64,000 bases of DNA from an uncultured Prevotella sp. (GCA_902800365.1 CADCEF010000021.1:1-64000), one strand, 5' to 3'; counted from the first letter of the stretch, positions 1-7,722 are shown. The notes: generated by a model not told the origin, from the sequence alone. Translations and numbers: made by a program.

Positions 1-137
1 AGTTTGCGCATCTGACTATCGCCATGCTGGTAGTAGGCCTGAGTTGATACACCAAGCAGCTTACACTGCGACGTGACGGGATAAGCCTTCGCGTCGCGAG
101 CGTAAAGCCTACTTACTACTTGGTGCCAGCTTTTTTT
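1..137 (-). CDS. IS3-family transposase orfB, N-terminal fragment (partial)
   Basis: Read in the -1 frame relative to orfA, this stretch encodes SWHQVVSRLY followed by YPVTSQCKLLGVSTQAYYQH. That matches the N-terminal 'CxLLGxSxxxYY' segment upstream of the DDE integrase core in IS3-family OrfB proteins. The catalytic part lies outside the window. No good start codon is seen at its 5' end, so it is probably made as an OrfAB fusion through the A7 slippery run inside orfA. Family assignment is good; completeness of the element cannot be judged. Confidence 0.7.
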
Positions 138-484
138 AAGTCGATGCCATACACTTCTTTGCCAAAGTCTACCATCTCCTCATAGAAGTCAGCACGCAGC
201 TTTTCGCGTTTCAATTCACTCTGCAGACGGGCAATCTCTGACTGTAGTTGCTTGTAGTCCGCTGGGGTGACATCTCTACCTTTCTTTTTCATCTGATCTG
301 CCATTTCTGGGTTTTCGGCCTCAAAGGTACGAAGAATTCTGAAAACAGAGTTACGCGAGTAACCAGTTTTTTCACAAACTTCCTTCCATGACAAACTTTG
401 ACCATGATAAAGGTCATAAACTTCTTTGTAACTAAGAGCTCGATTCTGAGCCTTCTGATACTGATCTAATTTCTTCCTTTTCAT
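116..484 (-). CDS. IS3-family transposase orfA (helix-turn-helix subunit)
   Basis: This 122-residue protein has a helix-turn-helix at about residues 18-55 (SYKEVYDLYHGQSLSWKEVC then TGYSRNSVFRILRTF). A predicted coiled coil follows at about 78-105 (ADYKQLQSEIARLQSELKRE), the leucine-zipper-like region by which IS3 OrfA proteins multimerise. OrfA binds the element's terminal repeats and, alone, often regulates transposition. The stop TAG is at 118-116. The final codons contain the slippery run that would fuse OrfA to OrfB. Length and architecture are normal for the family. Confidence 0.8.
   Translation of the reverse strand: MKRKKLDQYQKAQNRALSYKEVYDLYHGQSLSWKEVCEKTGYSRNSVFRILRTFEAENPEMADQMKKKGRDVTPADYKQLQSEIARLQSELKREKLRADFYEEMVDFGKEVYGIDLKKAGTK
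131..137 (-). other. Programmed -1 ribosomal frameshift site (A7 run)
   Basis: On the minus strand orfA reads TTA AAA AAA GCT, giving an A_AAA_AAA heptamer followed by G. Slipping back one base continues as AAA AAA AGC TGG CAC CAA GTA, bypassing the orfA stop and running straight into orfB. This is the standard IS3 route to OrfAB. No stimulatory downstream structure was worked out. Confidence 0.65.
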
Positions 485-611
485 AAAAGGTGACTTTAGG
501 TGTCAACCTTATCTACAAAAAGACACCCATAGGTTATACACGCATACATTATTATATAATTCATCTTCTATTATATCTTATTCTGTAAAAATAAAGATTT
601 TCGCCAAAACA

Positions 612-643
612 TTTGGAAGTTTCAAAGAATATATCTATATTTG
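612..643 (+). promoter_or_regulatory. Promoter of the 6S-like RNA
   Basis: TTTG at 612-615 and TATATTTG at 636-643 are separated by exactly 20 bases, a full match to the Bacteroidetes sigma-ABfr promoter. The predicted transcription start is about 649, the first base of a small GATTCGG/CCGAATC hairpin. Confidence 0.75.
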
Positions 644-648
644 CCACA

Positions 649-873
649 GATTCGGGGAGAAATCCGAATCTAATGCATTAGCTTATTATTTCGCACTTAC
701 CGAAGAAGCCTAGGAAACTTATTTTGGAATAGTTCGATTTATGAGCAAAGGGAAAAGCCTTAGTGGCATTTCCTCACTTCAGATTAGCTATGCACACGCT
801 TTTGGCGTGGTGCATTCTTAGACGAAGTGAGGGGTTCCATTTCCTAGGCTCGCCCCTTAGGTAAGTGCATAAG
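649..873 (+). ncRNA. ssrS: Rod-shaped structured RNA, probable 6S RNA
   Basis: The transcript can fold into one long interrupted rod. A 5' hairpin (649-655 with 664-670) comes first. The pairings are then 682-686 with 869-873, 693-701 with 860-868 (9 bp), 708-717 with 840-849 (10 bp), 772-780 with 824-832 (9 bp) and 790-795 with 810-815, capped by 796-799 with 805-808. The large asymmetric opening between the second and third long stems (718-771 opposite 833-839) resembles the central bubble with which 6S RNA mimics an open promoter and holds RNA polymerase. A consensus promoter and a terminator bracket it, and no credible ORF lies within. Identification rests on overall shape and size (about 225 nt), not on alignment; another Bacteroidales structured RNA remains possible. 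Confidence 0.6.
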
Positions 874-895
874 GATGGCCACGCCATTCTTTTGT
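871..895 (+). terminator. Intrinsic terminator after the 6S-like RNA
   Basis: AAGGATGGC (871-879), a CAC loop and GCCATTCTT (883-891) form a 9-bp stem including one G-U pair, ending in a short T tract. An ATG at 875 lies inside this stem, which argues against it being the start of the next gene. Confidence 0.6.
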
Positions 896-943
896 ACTAA
901 TCTCTTGCATTCTTTTATTATTAACCTAAAAATAATAGGCAAG

Positions 944-1882
944 ATGAAAAAATTAATTTTGTTTATTTCGTTTATCTCATTTTGCACTTTTGCGCAAGCG
1001 CAACGTAAGACTGAGATTGTAGAACCTGTAAAACAGGATGTAGCCGATTCAAATCAGCGAGGTATTAAAAGAAAAGTCGCCATTGGCCGCTTTAGTAATG
1101 AAACGCAGTATGCCAAAGGCATTTTCTATGACAAGGAAAACGATCCCATGGGGAAACAAGCTCTTGACATTCTTTCTGCTAAACTTGCAGCTTCTGGAAA
1201 ATTCCTATTGCTTGAACGTAGTGATTTAGCATCATTATTGGAAGAAGCAAAGAAAAGTGAGAACGGTTTATCTACTATAGGTGCAGACTATATGATTATT
1301 GGCTCAATAACAGAGTTCGGTAGAAAGAATGTCGGAAAAGCAGGAATATTGGGAAATACCAAAAGTCAAATTGTTGAAGCAGCAGTAGCAATCAGACTGG
1401 TTGATGTTTCTACTGGTCTTATTATCTATTCTGATGAAGGAAAAGGTATGGCAGAATTGACTACAAGAACGACAATGGGTGTCGGAGGAAGAGCTGATTA
1501 TGATGCTACATTGAGTGATAAAGCAATATCTGAAGCTATAGGCCAATTGGTTGAGAACATTATTAATAAGTGTACAGATAAACCATGGCGTACATACTTC
1601 TTGGCTTACGATGCTGATGCTCAATTAATTGCTGGTGGAGCAAGCCAGGGAATAAAAGTTGGTGACTCTTTTACTGTAAAAACAAAAGGAAAGAAAGTTA
1701 AAAATCCGCAGAGCGGTGTAATGATAGAATTACCAGGAAAGGTTATTGGAACTGTTTCTGTATCTGCACTAGGTGGAGATACTCCAGAAACAGAATTCTC
1801 TTATGTGTCTTTTACCAGCAATGGTGCTGGAGAAATTAATGCTGATAAGTTAACTGATTATTATATTGAAGAAAATAAATAA
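944..1882 (+). CDS. CsgG/HfaB-family envelope protein
   Basis: A 312-residue protein of the CsgG family, whose members form outer-membrane secretion channels (curli) or poorly understood envelope assemblies. It opens with a Sec signal peptide (MKKLILFISF, likely cut after AQA), unlike E. coli CsgG, which is a lipoprotein. The core has the family's early strand KRKVAIGRFSNET, the helix DILSAKLAASGKFLLLERSDLASLLEE, then GADYMIIGSITEFGRK and VDVSTGLIIYSDEGKG. The start at 944 was preferred over the upstream ATG at 875 because that ATG lies in a terminator stem and adds residues before an otherwise perfect signal peptide. It heads a tight operon with three small envelope genes. No curli subunit genes are nearby, so curli export is not implied. 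Confidence 0.85.
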   Translation: MKKLILFISFISFCTFAQAQRKTEIVEPVKQDVADSNQRGIKRKVAIGRFSNETQYAKGIFYDKENDPMGKQALDILSAKLAASGKFLLLERSDLASLLEEAKKSENGLSTIGADYMIIGSITEFGRKNVGKAGILGNTKSQIVEAAVAIRLVDVSTGLIIYSDEGKGMAELTTRTTMGVGGRADYDATLSDKAISEAIGQLVENIINKCTDKPWRTYFLAYDADAQLIAGGASQGIKVGDSFTVKTKGKKVKNPQSGVMIELPGKVIGTVSVSALGGDTPETEFSYVSFTSNGAGEINADKLTDYYIEENK

Positions 1883-1889
1883 TAAGCTT

Positions 1890-2237
1890 ATGAAAACAAG
1901 AATTTTATTAGGTATTTTTGCGGTTACCTGTCTATTACTTGGATGTAAGACAAGTTTTCCTGTACCACAACAAAGTGGAAAGGAGGATATGGCTTATTTG
2001 GTATTTGTTGGTCCATTAAAGACCTATGGAAATGGCTCTAAGCCTGTACAGGTAGATATTGACGGAACTACTTTTGACGCAAAAGTTGTTAAGCCTAAAG
2101 TAGCTAACAGAAAAGGATATCAATATGGCGTTGCCACAGGCAAAAGAAATATTACCGTAAAATTTAACGGTAACACAGTATATCAGAAACAGTTATTTTT
2201 ATCAAGTCAAGAAACTAAAATCATAACACTGCCATGA
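1890..2237 (+). CDS. Small lipoprotein in the CsgG operon
   Basis: A 115-residue predicted lipoprotein with signal MKTRILLGIFAVTCLLLGC; the lipobox LLGC puts the acylated cysteine at residue 19. The mature part is short and looks all-beta (YLVFVGPLKTYG, VQVDIDGTTFDAKVV, NITVKFNGNTVYQKQLFLS). I do not recognise a named family. It starts 7 bases after the CsgG-like gene and its stop overlaps the next start by four bases (ATGA), so translation is probably coupled. A role in the same envelope assembly is inferred from position only. Confidence 0.8.
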   Translation: MKTRILLGIFAVTCLLLGCKTSFPVPQQSGKEDMAYLVFVGPLKTYGNGSKPVQVDIDGTTFDAKVVKPKVANRKGYQYGVATGKRNITVKFNGNTVYQKQLFLSSQETKIITLP

Positions 2238-2578
2238 GGAAATTATTATTATCAGTAGGTTGCGTGATTGCTTTTGCATCATGCGGTACAGAAAAGTCTC
2301 TGTATTCTTGGTATGACTCTCAGGATGCTACCTATATTTATACCAAGAAAGGAACAGACGAATTGTTAACTAAAGCGATGGCTCAATACGAAAAAGTCAT
2401 CAACAAGCAAAAAGGAGTTCGTAAGACTGTACCACCAGGAGTGAATGCCGAATATGGTTACCTTCTTGTAAAAGCAGGAAAGAAGGAAGAAGGACTAGCT
2501 CTGTTAAAGGCAGAAATTAAAGCCTATCCTGAATCAGAAACTTTTATTTCAAGAATTATTAAACAATTAGAAAAATGA
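2234..2578 (+). CDS. DUF4810-like lipoprotein
   Basis: A 114-residue lipoprotein (MRKLLLSVGCVIAFASC, acylated Cys about residue 17). The mature sequence begins SLYSWYDSQDATYIYTKKG and carries a helical, TPR-like segment (GVNAEYGYLLVKAGKKEEGLALLKAEIKAYPES). This pattern fits DUF4810 proteins, which are repeatedly found between a CsgG-like gene and a DUF799 gene, as here. Both ends overlap neighbouring genes by four bases. The molecular function of the family is not known to me. Confidence 0.75.
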   Translation: MRKLLLSVGCVIAFASCGTEKSLYSWYDSQDATYIYTKKGTDELLTKAMAQYEKVINKQKGVRKTVPPGVNAEYGYLLVKAGKKEEGLALLKAEIKAYPESETFISRIIKQLEK

Positions 2579-3249
2579 GAAAATATATCATATTGGGCAT
2601 TGTGGCGTTAATTATGTCATCATGTGCAGAAACTATTACTCGAGGAACTCAATACCCCAAGATGTATGAAGAGAAACCTCTTTCTATAGTTGTAATGCCT
2701 CCAATTAACCAAACGAATAGTGTAGAGGCGAAAGATTTTTTCTATACAACTCTTTATGCCCCACTATGTGAAAAGGGTTATTATGTATTCTCTCCAATGA
2801 TGACTATGGAGATGTTCCAATCGGAGAGCGCTTATGACTCTGAAATGTTTATTGAAGGAAACCTTGCACAATTCCGTAATATTCTAGGTGCAGATGCTGC
2901 ATTGTTTACTATCATCAAGTCGTGGAAACGTAACAATGTCGGAGGAGTATTGACGGCTGGAGTAGAATATATTCTTCGTTCTACAAAGACGGGTGAAACT
3001 CTTTATCAACGTGAAGGTCTGATAAAAGTTGATACAAGCGTACGCAGCGGAGGTGGCGGTTTACTTGGTGCTTTAGTTGACCTCGCAGCAACAGCAGTTA
3101 GTACTGCTGCTACAGACAAAGTTGTTGCTGGTAGAAAATGTACTCTATTTGTACTTAGCGATATGCCTGAAGGTAGGTATAGTCCAAAGTTTGACCAAGA
3201 TCAGAAACTACCTGCTGGTAAAAAGTTCATTAAAGCAACAGTCAAGTAG
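2575..3249 (+). CDS. DUF799 (GNA1162-like) lipoprotein
   Basis: A 224-residue lipoprotein (MRKYIILGIVALIMSSC). The mature part has the DUF799 signature: a strand around LSIVVMPPINQTNSVEAKDFFYTTLYAPL, then GYYVFSP, LGADAALFTIIKSWKR and a glycine-rich stretch at about 163-168. Neisserial GNA1162 is the best-known relative, and its TolB/FlgT-like fold suggests a periplasmic scaffold. It is the last gene of the CsgG/DUF4810/DUF799 operon and is followed 35 bases later by a strong terminator. Confidence 0.8.
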   Translation: MRKYIILGIVALIMSSCAETITRGTQYPKMYEEKPLSIVVMPPINQTNSVEAKDFFYTTLYAPLCEKGYYVFSPMMTMEMFQSESAYDSEMFIEGNLAQFRNILGADAALFTIIKSWKRNNVGGVLTAGVEYILRSTKTGETLYQREGLIKVDTSVRSGGGGLLGALVDLAATAVSTAATDKVVAGRKCTLFVLSDMPEGRYSPKFDQDQKLPAGKKFIKATVK

Positions 3250-3284
3250 TTAAGAATCTCATATAATCATTCGACAATTTATTC

Positions 3285-3317
3285 CGGGAGAGCGCTTTTT
3301 GTTGCTCTCCCGTGTTT
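3285..3317 (+). terminator. Terminator of the CsgG operon
   Basis: CGGGAGAGC (3285-3293) pairs with GCTCTCCCG (3304-3312), followed by TGTTT. The loop itself is T-rich. Confidence 0.8.
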
Positions 3318-3386
3318 GATTATTGTGTATAGCAAATGTATTGATTTGGTTCTGACGATTTTTAAAATCGACAGAAGAAGAATCAT

Positions 3387-3425
3387 AAGGTCGGAGAAAG
3401 TGATTAAGTTCTCCGGCCTTTTATG
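3387..3425 (+). terminator. Second intrinsic terminator
   Basis: AAGGTCGGAGAA (3387-3398) pairs with TTCTCCGGCCTT (3409-3420), a 12-bp stem with one G-U pair, followed by TTATGTTTTT. It lies only about 70 bases beyond the previous terminator and just before the Fic promoter, so it either backs that one up or ends a short separate transcript. Confidence 0.75.
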
Positions 3426-3441
3426 TTTTTTATTGAATTTC

Positions 3442-3503
3442 TTGCCGGTATCGGCAAAAAGTTGTATATTTGCAGCAGAAATTGGCGTAAAAACTTGCCG
3501 ATA
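3442..3503 (+). promoter_or_regulatory. Promoter and operator cluster of the Fic gene
   Basis: The nine-base motif TTGCCG(A/G)TA occurs three times: direct at 3442-3450, inverted at 3449-3457 (TATCGGCAA) and direct at 3495-3503. The first two form the palindrome TTGCCG-GTAT-CGGCAA. TATATTTG at 3465-3472 is a -7 element, and the TTG inside the first repeat (3442-3444) sits exactly 20 bases upstream, at the -33 position. A repressor on the palindrome would cover -33, and the third copy lies downstream of the start. Autorepression by the Fic protein's own N-terminal helix-turn-helix is the simplest reading. Confidence 0.6.
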
Positions 3504-3513
3504 GAGTAGAAGT

Positions 3514-4401
3514 ATGGAGTATATATCAGTTAGTAAGTTTGCAGAAAAGTATGGTATTTCTGAGCGTACGGCTCGTAATTATTGTGCTCAAGGGAAGATT
3601 GAGGGGGCTTTCTTAACAGGAAAGACCTGGAATATTCCTGCAGATGCTGTTTTGCCCAAACGTGCTGCGAATAAGAAAAAGTTATCGCCACTACTTAAGG
3701 CATTAAGAGAGCAAAAGGCTTCGAAACTAAAGGGTGGTATCTATCATCGTACCCAGATAGACCTTACATACAACTCAAACAATATTGAGGGCAGTAAGCT
3801 GACTCACGATCAGACGCGATATATCTTTGAAACTAATACGATTGGTGTTACTGATAGCTCTGTGAATGTGGATGACGTAGTAGAGACAGTGAATCATTTC
3901 AGCTGTATCGACTATATCATCGACCATACAGAGGATAAACTAACTGAGAACTTAATAAAGCATCTTCATCTGTTGCTAAAAACAGGAACATCTGATAGTA
4001 GAAAAGATTGGTTTGCTGTGGGCGAATATAAACGATTGCCAAACGAGGTTGGTGGACAAAATACTTGTGCGCCAGAGGATGTACACAAGCAAATGAAAGC
4101 ACTATTGGATGAATATAATCAGAAAAAGAATAAGTCTTTTGAGGATATTCTCGACTTCCACGTGCGATTTGAGCAGATTCATCCTTTCCAAGATGGTAAT
4201 GGCCGCGTTGGCAGACTGCTTATGTTTAAAGAATGCTTGGCTAATGATATTGTTCCTTTCATAATCACAGACGAACTGAAGATGTTCTATTATCGTGGCT
4301 TGAAAGAGTGGGGGCACATTGATGGCTATCTTATAGATACTTGTCTGACAGCACAGGATATGTACAAGGAGCTGCTTAAGTATTTTAGAATTAAACATTA
4401 A
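3514..4401 (+). CDS. Fic-domain protein with N-terminal helix-turn-helix
   Basis: A 295-residue Fic (AMP- or NMP-transferase) protein. Residues 1-45 form a small winged-helix or excisionase-like DNA-binding domain (VSKFAEKYGISERTARNYC). The catalytic motif HPFQDGNGRVGR is complete at 223-234, with the essential His at 223. Upstream, SNNIEG at 88-93 matches the (S/T)xxxE(G/N) inhibitory helix, so this is a class II enzyme kept off by its own glutamate (E92). Its target cannot be told from sequence. The promoter carries three copies of an operator-like motif, consistent with self-regulation. The exonuclease gene follows after 12 bases. No separate FicA-type antitoxin is seen, as expected with a built-in inhibitor. 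Confidence 0.9.
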   Translation: MEYISVSKFAEKYGISERTARNYCAQGKIEGAFLTGKTWNIPADAVLPKRAANKKKLSPLLKALREQKASKLKGGIYHRTQIDLTYNSNNIEGSKLTHDQTRYIFETNTIGVTDSSVNVDDVVETVNHFSCIDYIIDHTEDKLTENLIKHLHLLLKTGTSDSRKDWFAVGEYKRLPNEVGGQNTCAPEDVHKQMKALLDEYNQKKNKSFEDILDFHVRFEQIHPFQDGNGRVGRLLMFKECLANDIVPFIITDELKMFYYRGLKEWGHIDGYLIDTCLTAQDMYKELLKYFRIKH

Positions 4402-4413
4402 TGTAATTGATTG

Positions 4414-4905
4414 ATGAGAGATTTTGCGGCGATAGACTTTGAGACGGCTAATAACGAGCGGACAAGTGTTTGCTCTGTGGGTGTGGTGATTGTGCGCGAT
4501 GGTGAGATAGTGGATAGCTTCTATTCGCTGATTCAACCAGAACCTAATTACTATAATTATTGGAATACTCAGGTGCATGGATTAACTAGGCAGGATACTG
4601 AGGAGGCTCCTGTGTTTCCTGAGGTATGGAAACAGATTGAGCCAATGATTGAAGGTTTGCCGCTTGTGGCGCATAACAAGTCGTTTGATGAGAGTTGTCT
4701 GAAGGCTGTTTTCCGTTGCTACCAGATGGATTATCCGGATTATAAGTTCTATTGTACCTGTGTGGCATCGCGAAGGGCTTTTCCTCAATTGCCAAACAAT
4801 CAGTTGCATACTGTATCAGAATACTGTGGTTATCACTTAGAAAACCACCATCATGCCTTAGCTGATGCAGAGGCTTGCGCTTGGATTGCAAGAGAGATAC
4901 TTTAA
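4414..4905 (+). CDS. DnaQ-like 3'-5' exonuclease
   Basis: A 163-residue DEDD-superfamily exonuclease. Exo I is DFETAN near the N-terminus (FAAIDFETANNE), Exo II lies in LVAHNKSFDESCL, and the C-terminal HHHALADAEACAWI supplies the DEDDh His and Asp. Related stand-alone proteins trim DNA or RNA 3' ends or resemble Pol III epsilon. The ATG at 4414 was chosen over the TTG just before it. It lies 12 bases after the Fic gene on the same strand and probably shares its transcript, though a functional link is not established. Confidence 0.85.
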   Translation: MRDFAAIDFETANNERTSVCSVGVVIVRDGEIVDSFYSLIQPEPNYYNYWNTQVHGLTRQDTEEAPVFPEVWKQIEPMIEGLPLVAHNKSFDESCLKAVFRCYQMDYPDYKFYCTCVASRRAFPQLPNNQLHTVSEYCGYHLENHHHALADAEACAWIAREIL

Positions 4906-4915
4906 AGAAACCTAT

Positions 4916-6862
4916 CTATTTTGCTAGAAGATAAATCTGCTGGTCAAACCAAGTTAGCTTGTTTTCATAAGCACTTATCATTCTTTCTACTGCTTCATCA
5001 AACGTCATAAGTTCATCTCCATTAATGTGTGAGCTATCAATTGGCCACAGCGAATGATTGAAACGTTCAGAATATCTCAATTGTTTTGCCTCTGAACGAA
5101 TTCTATCTGGAATCTGAATAAATGCAGGTTTGTAAATTTCCCAACGTTTCTTAACCAGGTCGACATATTCTGGGTCTTGTAATAGACGATTGATGTAAAT
5201 AGCGCCTTTGGAAAAGAAATAATATCGATTTGGTATAAATGTTCCATAATCGAAATCCCATACTGGTCCAGCTGTTAGTTTGCCAAGCCTGTCTTTATAC
5301 ATATATGAACTCTTAGGCCAACATGTTTCAGAATTTTCGGCCAACTCATGAACAAACCACCAATCCGCAAAGGAATTCAAGTCCAAATAATCTGCATATT
5401 CCCTATTTTTAAGCCAATCAACAGAATACAAATGGCTTTCCAAAGAGTCTACATAGTTCTTCAGGTATTCAAATTGCTCGGGTTGTAGAACATCTTCATC
5501 TGGATCCTTAAACATATAAGGCAAATCTCTATATTCGGATTTGAACTTGTTCACCTCATCGTAATACACATCTAATTCCATCAAGTAGCCACCAGTAATA
5601 TTGTCTCCATCAATATCTGTCTTCTTCATCTCTGCAATATCTACACGATTCTTGTCTATTTTAATCTGCTCGCATAGATAGTAATTACCTATATGCTTAC
5701 CATTGAGTATCACCTCAACAAATTTACCTCTTGGTGTCCAGGCTAATCCTGTATTTCTTGATATCTCAAAAGCGAATTCATTTCTTAATAACGTTCTGTC
5801 CATCCAGTTAGCCAACAAAACCCAACGTTTATGCTTAGGCATACCCAATATTTCTGCCTTTTTATCGAGCTTTAATGCATAAGGCTTTTTGGGATAGTCC
5901 CAAGTTGTATTTCCTCTTCCTCTTATCTGCAGATTATCATTGCTATAATCTATAGACTCGTCAGCATTATATATCGTTATTGACACCCCGCTCATCCATT
6001 CTGTTTTGCTATTTATAACAGCACTATCTGGCGTATTAATGCAAACGATAGGTAATCCTGTGTTTTTAATCTTGATTGTATAATTGTTGATGAACCCATC
6101 TTCAGACATTACTTTATAATTAATAGGACTTGCGAAATCATTAATAGAAACTCCACTTGTTTGTTCCTCCTCTCCTACATATACTTTATTATTATCCGGA
6201 GTTGTGAAACTAGCAACCAAATGAGATTTATCGATGATATATGGGGTGATGACTGAAATCTCATTCATTCCTACACAATAAGTCAGATCCTCTTTGATAT
6301 CCTTATTTAATTTTCTGCTGAATGAGAAGTTAAGCAACACATTTTCTGACTTAGGAAGAGTATAAATATTACCATTTGAGAACGATATTGAAAGATTGTG
6401 AGAATAATTATCCTCAACGATTGCGTCAACCATAGATTGATTATGAGGTTTAAATACGCTCTTCAAAATCGTTTCTGCAGAACTTATACTATCAATAGCA
6501 TTAATTGTATTCCCTTTGTCATCTCTAAGGTAATTATACGACTTTCCCAAATCATTAGAAACAAACCAGCAACTATCGCTACCAATAGTAATATATTCAG
6601 TATCATTATTGTCGAGAGGTATATGAATAGAGGTGTTGTCTATAAATCTGATTGTCCAACCACTACTGCCTAAAGCTGTAGGTAATACAGATTTTACTAC
6701 TTTCTTCTCATCCAAGGCATTCCTAATTGCATTTTCTGCATCGTTTGATGATATTGCAACAGTCTCAGGATATATTATGGATTCATCCTCATGACAGCTA
6801 CTTATAGTAATGGCCATCAGGATAGCTATCAATGAAAAGGTTTTATATAATCGATTGTCCAT
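4916..6862 (-). CDS. CotH kinase family lipoprotein
   Basis: A 648-residue predicted lipoprotein (MDNRLYKTFSLI, lipobox ISSC). The N-terminal half holds beta-rich, immunoglobulin-like segments common in Bacteroidetes surface proteins. The C-terminal half is a CotH domain: LQIRGRGNTTW, KKPYALKLDKK, HKRWVLLANWMDRTLLRNEFAFEI, a glycine-rich GKHIGNYYLCEQIKID and GPVWDFDYG, the aspartate-bearing motif. CotH proteins are atypical kinases, known from Bacillus spore coats. The start was set at 6862 because the longer frame begins with TTG and a purine-rich GGAGGA lies just upstream of 6862. Its 3' end converges on the exonuclease gene with a 10-base gap. The substrate is unknown. Confidence 0.85.
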   Translation of the reverse strand: MDNRLYKTFSLIAILMAITISSCHEDESIIYPETVAISSNDAENAIRNALDEKKVVKSVLPTALGSSGWTIRFIDNTSIHIPLDNNDTEYITIGSDSCWFVSNDLGKSYNYLRDDKGNTINAIDSISSAETILKSVFKPHNQSMVDAIVEDNYSHNLSISFSNGNIYTLPKSENVLLNFSFSRKLNKDIKEDLTYCVGMNEISVITPYIIDKSHLVASFTTPDNNKVYVGEEEQTSGVSINDFASPINYKVMSEDGFINNYTIKIKNTGLPIVCINTPDSAVINSKTEWMSGVSITIYNADESIDYSNDNLQIRGRGNTTWDYPKKPYALKLDKKAEILGMPKHKRWVLLANWMDRTLLRNEFAFEISRNTGLAWTPRGKFVEVILNGKHIGNYYLCEQIKIDKNRVDIAEMKKTDIDGDNITGGYLMELDVYYDEVNKFKSEYRDLPYMFKDPDEDVLQPEQFEYLKNYVDSLESHLYSVDWLKNREYADYLDLNSFADWWFVHELAENSETCWPKSSYMYKDRLGKLTAGPVWDFDYGTFIPNRYYFFSKGAIYINRLLQDPEYVDLVKKRWEIYKPAFIQIPDRIRSEAKQLRYSERFNHSLWPIDSSHINGDELMTFDEAVERMISAYENKLTWFDQQIYLLAK

Positions 6863-7057
6863 AATATACTCCTCCAAAGAATGTCAAGTCTTTTTTTTAT
6901 GCGCAAATATAGGTATTATCTTTTAAACTTCCAAGTATTATGTAAAAAATTACTTCTACTGCATAAAAAATGAATCAAACGCACATTATATCTTTATTAA
7001 CTATCGAAATACCTAAATAGAGGTATTCATTTTATTTGTTTTAAGGATAACTTTCTG

Positions 7058-7621
7058 TTAAGCATAAACTTCCAGTTCGATGCGGAAGAAACCGTCTTGC
7101 AGCCTTGGGGGGTAGATGACAAACTCTGTTGTGTAGTCATTGCCATCGTCGTACATGCGATCAATATAGATATATTGTCCATCCTCCTGAGTCTTTGGGT
7201 GGACGAGGAAGGTTTTGCCGCCATATTGCTCCTTAGTATGACTCAGCAACTCTTTGATGAACTGCTTGGCATCGTCCTCGCTGGCAAAGTATAGGCTGGC
7301 TTGTCTGCAGGTATTGAGGCTGTAAGTGAAATAGATAGCATGTGGAGAAGTAGGAAGAACCTCAAAACCAAACACTCCTTCCTTGCCTTTTTTTACATCA
7401 CGGCCATATATATAGCGTACAGCCTCTACCTCACCATTTTCGTAACCATCTTCAAAAAGATACTCCAAACCGCTTGTAGAGGCTTCGTCAATGTCCTCAT
7501 ACTGCATCATCAGTTTCAGAAGTCCATTCAGAGATAATTCGGGTGTTGATGGCACCTGTGTAAATGACATACAAAGAATCACACCAAGTGTGAAAGCTGA
7601 CAATTTAATGATTCTATTCAT
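7058..7621 (-). CDS. Secreted protein of unknown function
   Basis: A 187-residue protein with a Sec signal peptide (MNRIIKLSAFTLGVILCMSF). The mature part alternates helix and strand: FGFEVLPTSPHAIYFTY, QASLYFASEDDAKQFIKELLSH, then EDGQYIYIDRMYDDGNDYTTEFVIYPP. I do not recognise the family. It is divergent from the AraC-type regulator gene, with about 100 bases between the starts, so the two may share regulation. The stretch 6863-7057 on its downstream side holds only AT-rich sequence with nothing recognisable. Confidence 0.75.
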   Translation of the reverse strand: MNRIIKLSAFTLGVILCMSFTQVPSTPELSLNGLLKLMMQYEDIDEASTSGLEYLFEDGYENGEVEAVRYIYGRDVKKGKEGVFGFEVLPTSPHAIYFTYSLNTCRQASLYFASEDDAKQFIKELLSHTKEQYGGKTFLVHPKTQEDGQYIYIDRMYDDGNDYTTEFVIYPPRLQDGFFRIELEVYA

Positions 7622-7722
7622 ATTATCAATAATTAGTAATGGTTTGTCATTCTGCCTGCAAATTTATAAAAATATTTTTATGATGATACTGTTTTAGTAA
7701 ATTATTTGCTAACTTTGCACCC

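Larger units (their letters stand above)
1..529 (-). mobile_element. IS3-family insertion sequence, truncated by the window start
   Basis: An orfA-type helix-turn-helix ORF (116-484) is followed, in the -1 frame, by the start of an orfB-type transposase that runs off the window at base 1. The outer end is probably near 529: read on the minus strand, the sequence there begins TGGGTGTCTTTTTG, and IS3 elements characteristically start with TG. The other terminal repeat and the target duplication lie outside the window, so the exact end is inferred. Confidence 0.7.

Noticed and set aside
509-518. TTATCTACA as a DnaA box
   Set aside because: A single near-match at the IS end with no cluster of boxes or dnaA gene, so no origin is claimed.
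875-943. Upstream ATG extension of the CsgG-like gene
   Set aside because: It lies within the terminator stem and adds 23 residues in front of an intact signal peptide.
3316-3504. 62-residue frame before the Fic gene
   Set aside because: It spans a terminator, the promoter and the operator repeats, so it is not credibly translated.
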